Positions 63,045 to 64,000 of a DNA stretch of 64,000 bases are shown here, in pieces. The notes under the pieces are model-generated. The model was not told the origin of the DNA. It saw nothing but the letters and a program-made list of their open reading frames with translations, and searched no databases. The translations under genes were made by a program, and so were the position numbers. This stretch comes from Afipia sp. GTDB lineage: Bacteria > Pseudomonadota > Alphaproteobacteria > Rhizobiales > Xanthobacteraceae. Positions within the stretch are counted from its first letter, which is position 1. Every line of letters starts with the position of its first letter. The DNA is taken from positions 161,931-225,930 of the forward strand of contig JAFKER010000015.1 of NCBI GenBank assembly GCA_017308595.1, given 5' to 3'.

Positions 63045-64000
63045 TTACGAGAACGCCTGAATGCCTGTGATGGCGCGGCCGAGGATGAGGGCGTGGATAT
63101 CGTGGGTGCCCTCATAGGTGTTCACGGTCTCAAGGTTCTGCGCGTGGCGCATCACGTGATATTCTGATGAGATGCCGTTGCCGCCGTGCATGTGGGCAAT
63201 ATCAAGCGCCTTGCCGCAGTTGTTGCGCTTCATGATCGAGATCATCTCGGGCGCCATCCGCCCGTCGTCCATCAGGCGGCCGACGCGCAGCGAGCCCTGC
63301 AAGCCGAGGGTGATCTCGGTTTCCATGTCGGCGAGTTTCTTCTGCACCAACTGCGTCGCCGCCAGCGGACGGCCGAACTGCTTGCGGTCCAGCGTGTACT
63401 GGCGCGCACGGTGGAAGCAGTCTTCTGCCGCACCCATCGCACCCCATGAAATCCCGTAACGCGCGCGGTTGAGGCAACCGAACGGACCGGCCAGGCCGGA
63501 TACGTTGGGGAGCAATGCGCTCTCCGGCACGACAACGCCGTCCATCACGATTTCGCCGGTGATCGAGGCGCGCAACGACAGCTTGCCGCCGACCTTCGGC
63601 GCGGACAGGCCCTTCATCCCCTTCTCGAGGATGAAGCCGCGAACCTTGTTGTCGTGGGCGGCGGATTTCGCCCAAACCACGAACACATCGGCGATCGGCG
63701 CGTTGGAAATCCACATCTTCGAGCCGGTCAGGCGATAGCCATCGGCCACCTTCTCGGCGCGGGTCTTCATGCCGTCCGGATCTGAGCCGGCATCGGGTTC
63801 GGTCAGGCCGAAGCAGCCGACCCATTCGCCGGTGGCGAGTTTCGGCAGATATGTCTTGCGCTGGGTCTCGTCACCGTAGGCATAGATCGGATACATCACC
63901 AGCGACGACTGCACGCTGTTCATGGAACGATAACCGGAATCGACGCGTTCGATTTCGCGCGCGATCAGGCCATAGGCCACATAGCTCGCATTGGCACAGC
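63045..64000 (-). CDS. Glutaryl-CoA dehydrogenase-type acyl-CoA dehydrogenase (partial, 5' end off the window)
   Basis: The frame continues without a stop to the right edge (...[16 protein letters not shown]), so the start lies beyond 64000. About 317 residues are present out of roughly 400. Motifs are [69 protein letters not shown] and the catalytic Glu in [19 protein letters not shown]. The [19 protein letters not shown] end is typical of glutaryl-CoA dehydrogenase (lysine/tryptophan catabolism), which also decarboxylates. Confidence 0.9.
   Translation of the reverse strand, partial: CANASYVAYGLIAREIERVDSGYRSMNSVQSSLVMYPIYAYGDETQRKTYLPKLATGEWVGCFGLTEPDAGSDPDGMKTRAEKVADGYRLTGSKMWISNAPIADVFVVWAKSAAHDNKVRGFILEKGMKGLSAPKVGGKLSLRASITGEIVMDGVVVPESALLPNVSGLAGPFGCLNRARYGISWGAMGAAEDCFHRARQYTLDRKQFGRPLAATQLVQKKLADMETEITLGLQGSLRVGRLMDDGRMAPEMISIMKRNNCGKALDIAHMHGGNGISSEYHVMRHAQNLETVNTYEGTHDIHALILGRAITGIQAFS

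Noticed and set aside
1-64000. CRISPR arrays, rRNA genes, replication or transfer origins
   Set aside because: No regularly spaced repeats, rRNA-like sequence, or iteron/oriT-like clusters were seen in the window.

Overview
The window is high-GC alphaproteobacterial chromosome, most like a Bradyrhizobiaceae/Nitrobacteraceae member (Bradyrhizobium, Afipia, Rhodopseudomonas or Nitrobacter type). The basis is the style of the core genes (histone-deacetylase-like gene, xseB, dxs, tlyA, then an RNA methyltransferase; extensin-like protein; DUF1194; RT0821/Lpp0805 protein), the Ku/LigD pair, and intergenic palindromic repeats of the kind scattered through these genomes. Genus is inference; no rRNA gene is present.

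Positions 1-24000 are accessory. 1-5629 (minus strand) is a czcCBA-type heavy-metal efflux operon led by a small His/Cys protein; czcA runs off the left edge. Next come a secreted His/Gly/Tyr-rich protein, a complete insertion sequence (6622-7708) with a frameshifted transposase, and about 0.7 kb of decayed DNA. At 9254 a fluoride riboswitch plus intrinsic terminator controls a plus-strand operon: a small membrane protein, CrcB/FluC, a Cys-phosphatase, an unknown protein and a frameshifted gpmA. 11974-14534 holds the most interesting module: an XRE regulator divergent from two overlapping genes, an RNase J-like metallo-beta-lactamase/beta-CASP protein and a protein with a PD-(D/E)XK-like nuclease signature. 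After it come a resolvase-like protein lacking the catalytic serine and a small anchored protein. 16022-20504 (minus) is a phage-packaging fragment: terminase large subunit, DUF5681, ParB-domain DNA methyltransferase, a stand-alone ParB-like paralogue and an unknown protein, with no capsid or portal genes. 20700-23609 (plus) has a small helical protein, DUF3489, DUF2924 and a large serine recombinase. The island ends at tRNA-Gln(TTG).

Positions 24072-64000 are mostly core: acyl-CoA dehydrogenase, ring-cleaving dioxygenase-like protein, enoyl-CoA hydratase, histone-deacetylase-like protein, xseB, dxs, tlyA and an RNA methyltransferase; a von Willebrand-type secreted protein; two tandem chemoreceptors; a class III cyclase; aroC; a histidine phosphatase; an ECF sigma/anti-sigma pair; a second fluoride riboswitch with a second crcB; a CorC/HlyC-type protein; a TetR/O-methyltransferase divergent pair with a clear operator; a DnaJ-type chaperone; pdxH; an SDR; an ohr/ohrR pair around an 18-bp palindrome; divergent ku and ligD; a CorA transporter; an L,D-transpeptidase; an extensin-like protein; an acyl-CoA synthetase; DUF1499; an MBL hydrolase; and a glutaryl-CoA dehydrogenase cut by the right edge.

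Several stress themes recur: metal efflux, fluoride export at two loci, peroxide defence and end-joining repair. The left third has been reshaped by mobile DNA and carries frameshifted or eroded genes (transposase, gpmA, a TetR tail, an endonuclease/exonuclease/phosphatase tail).
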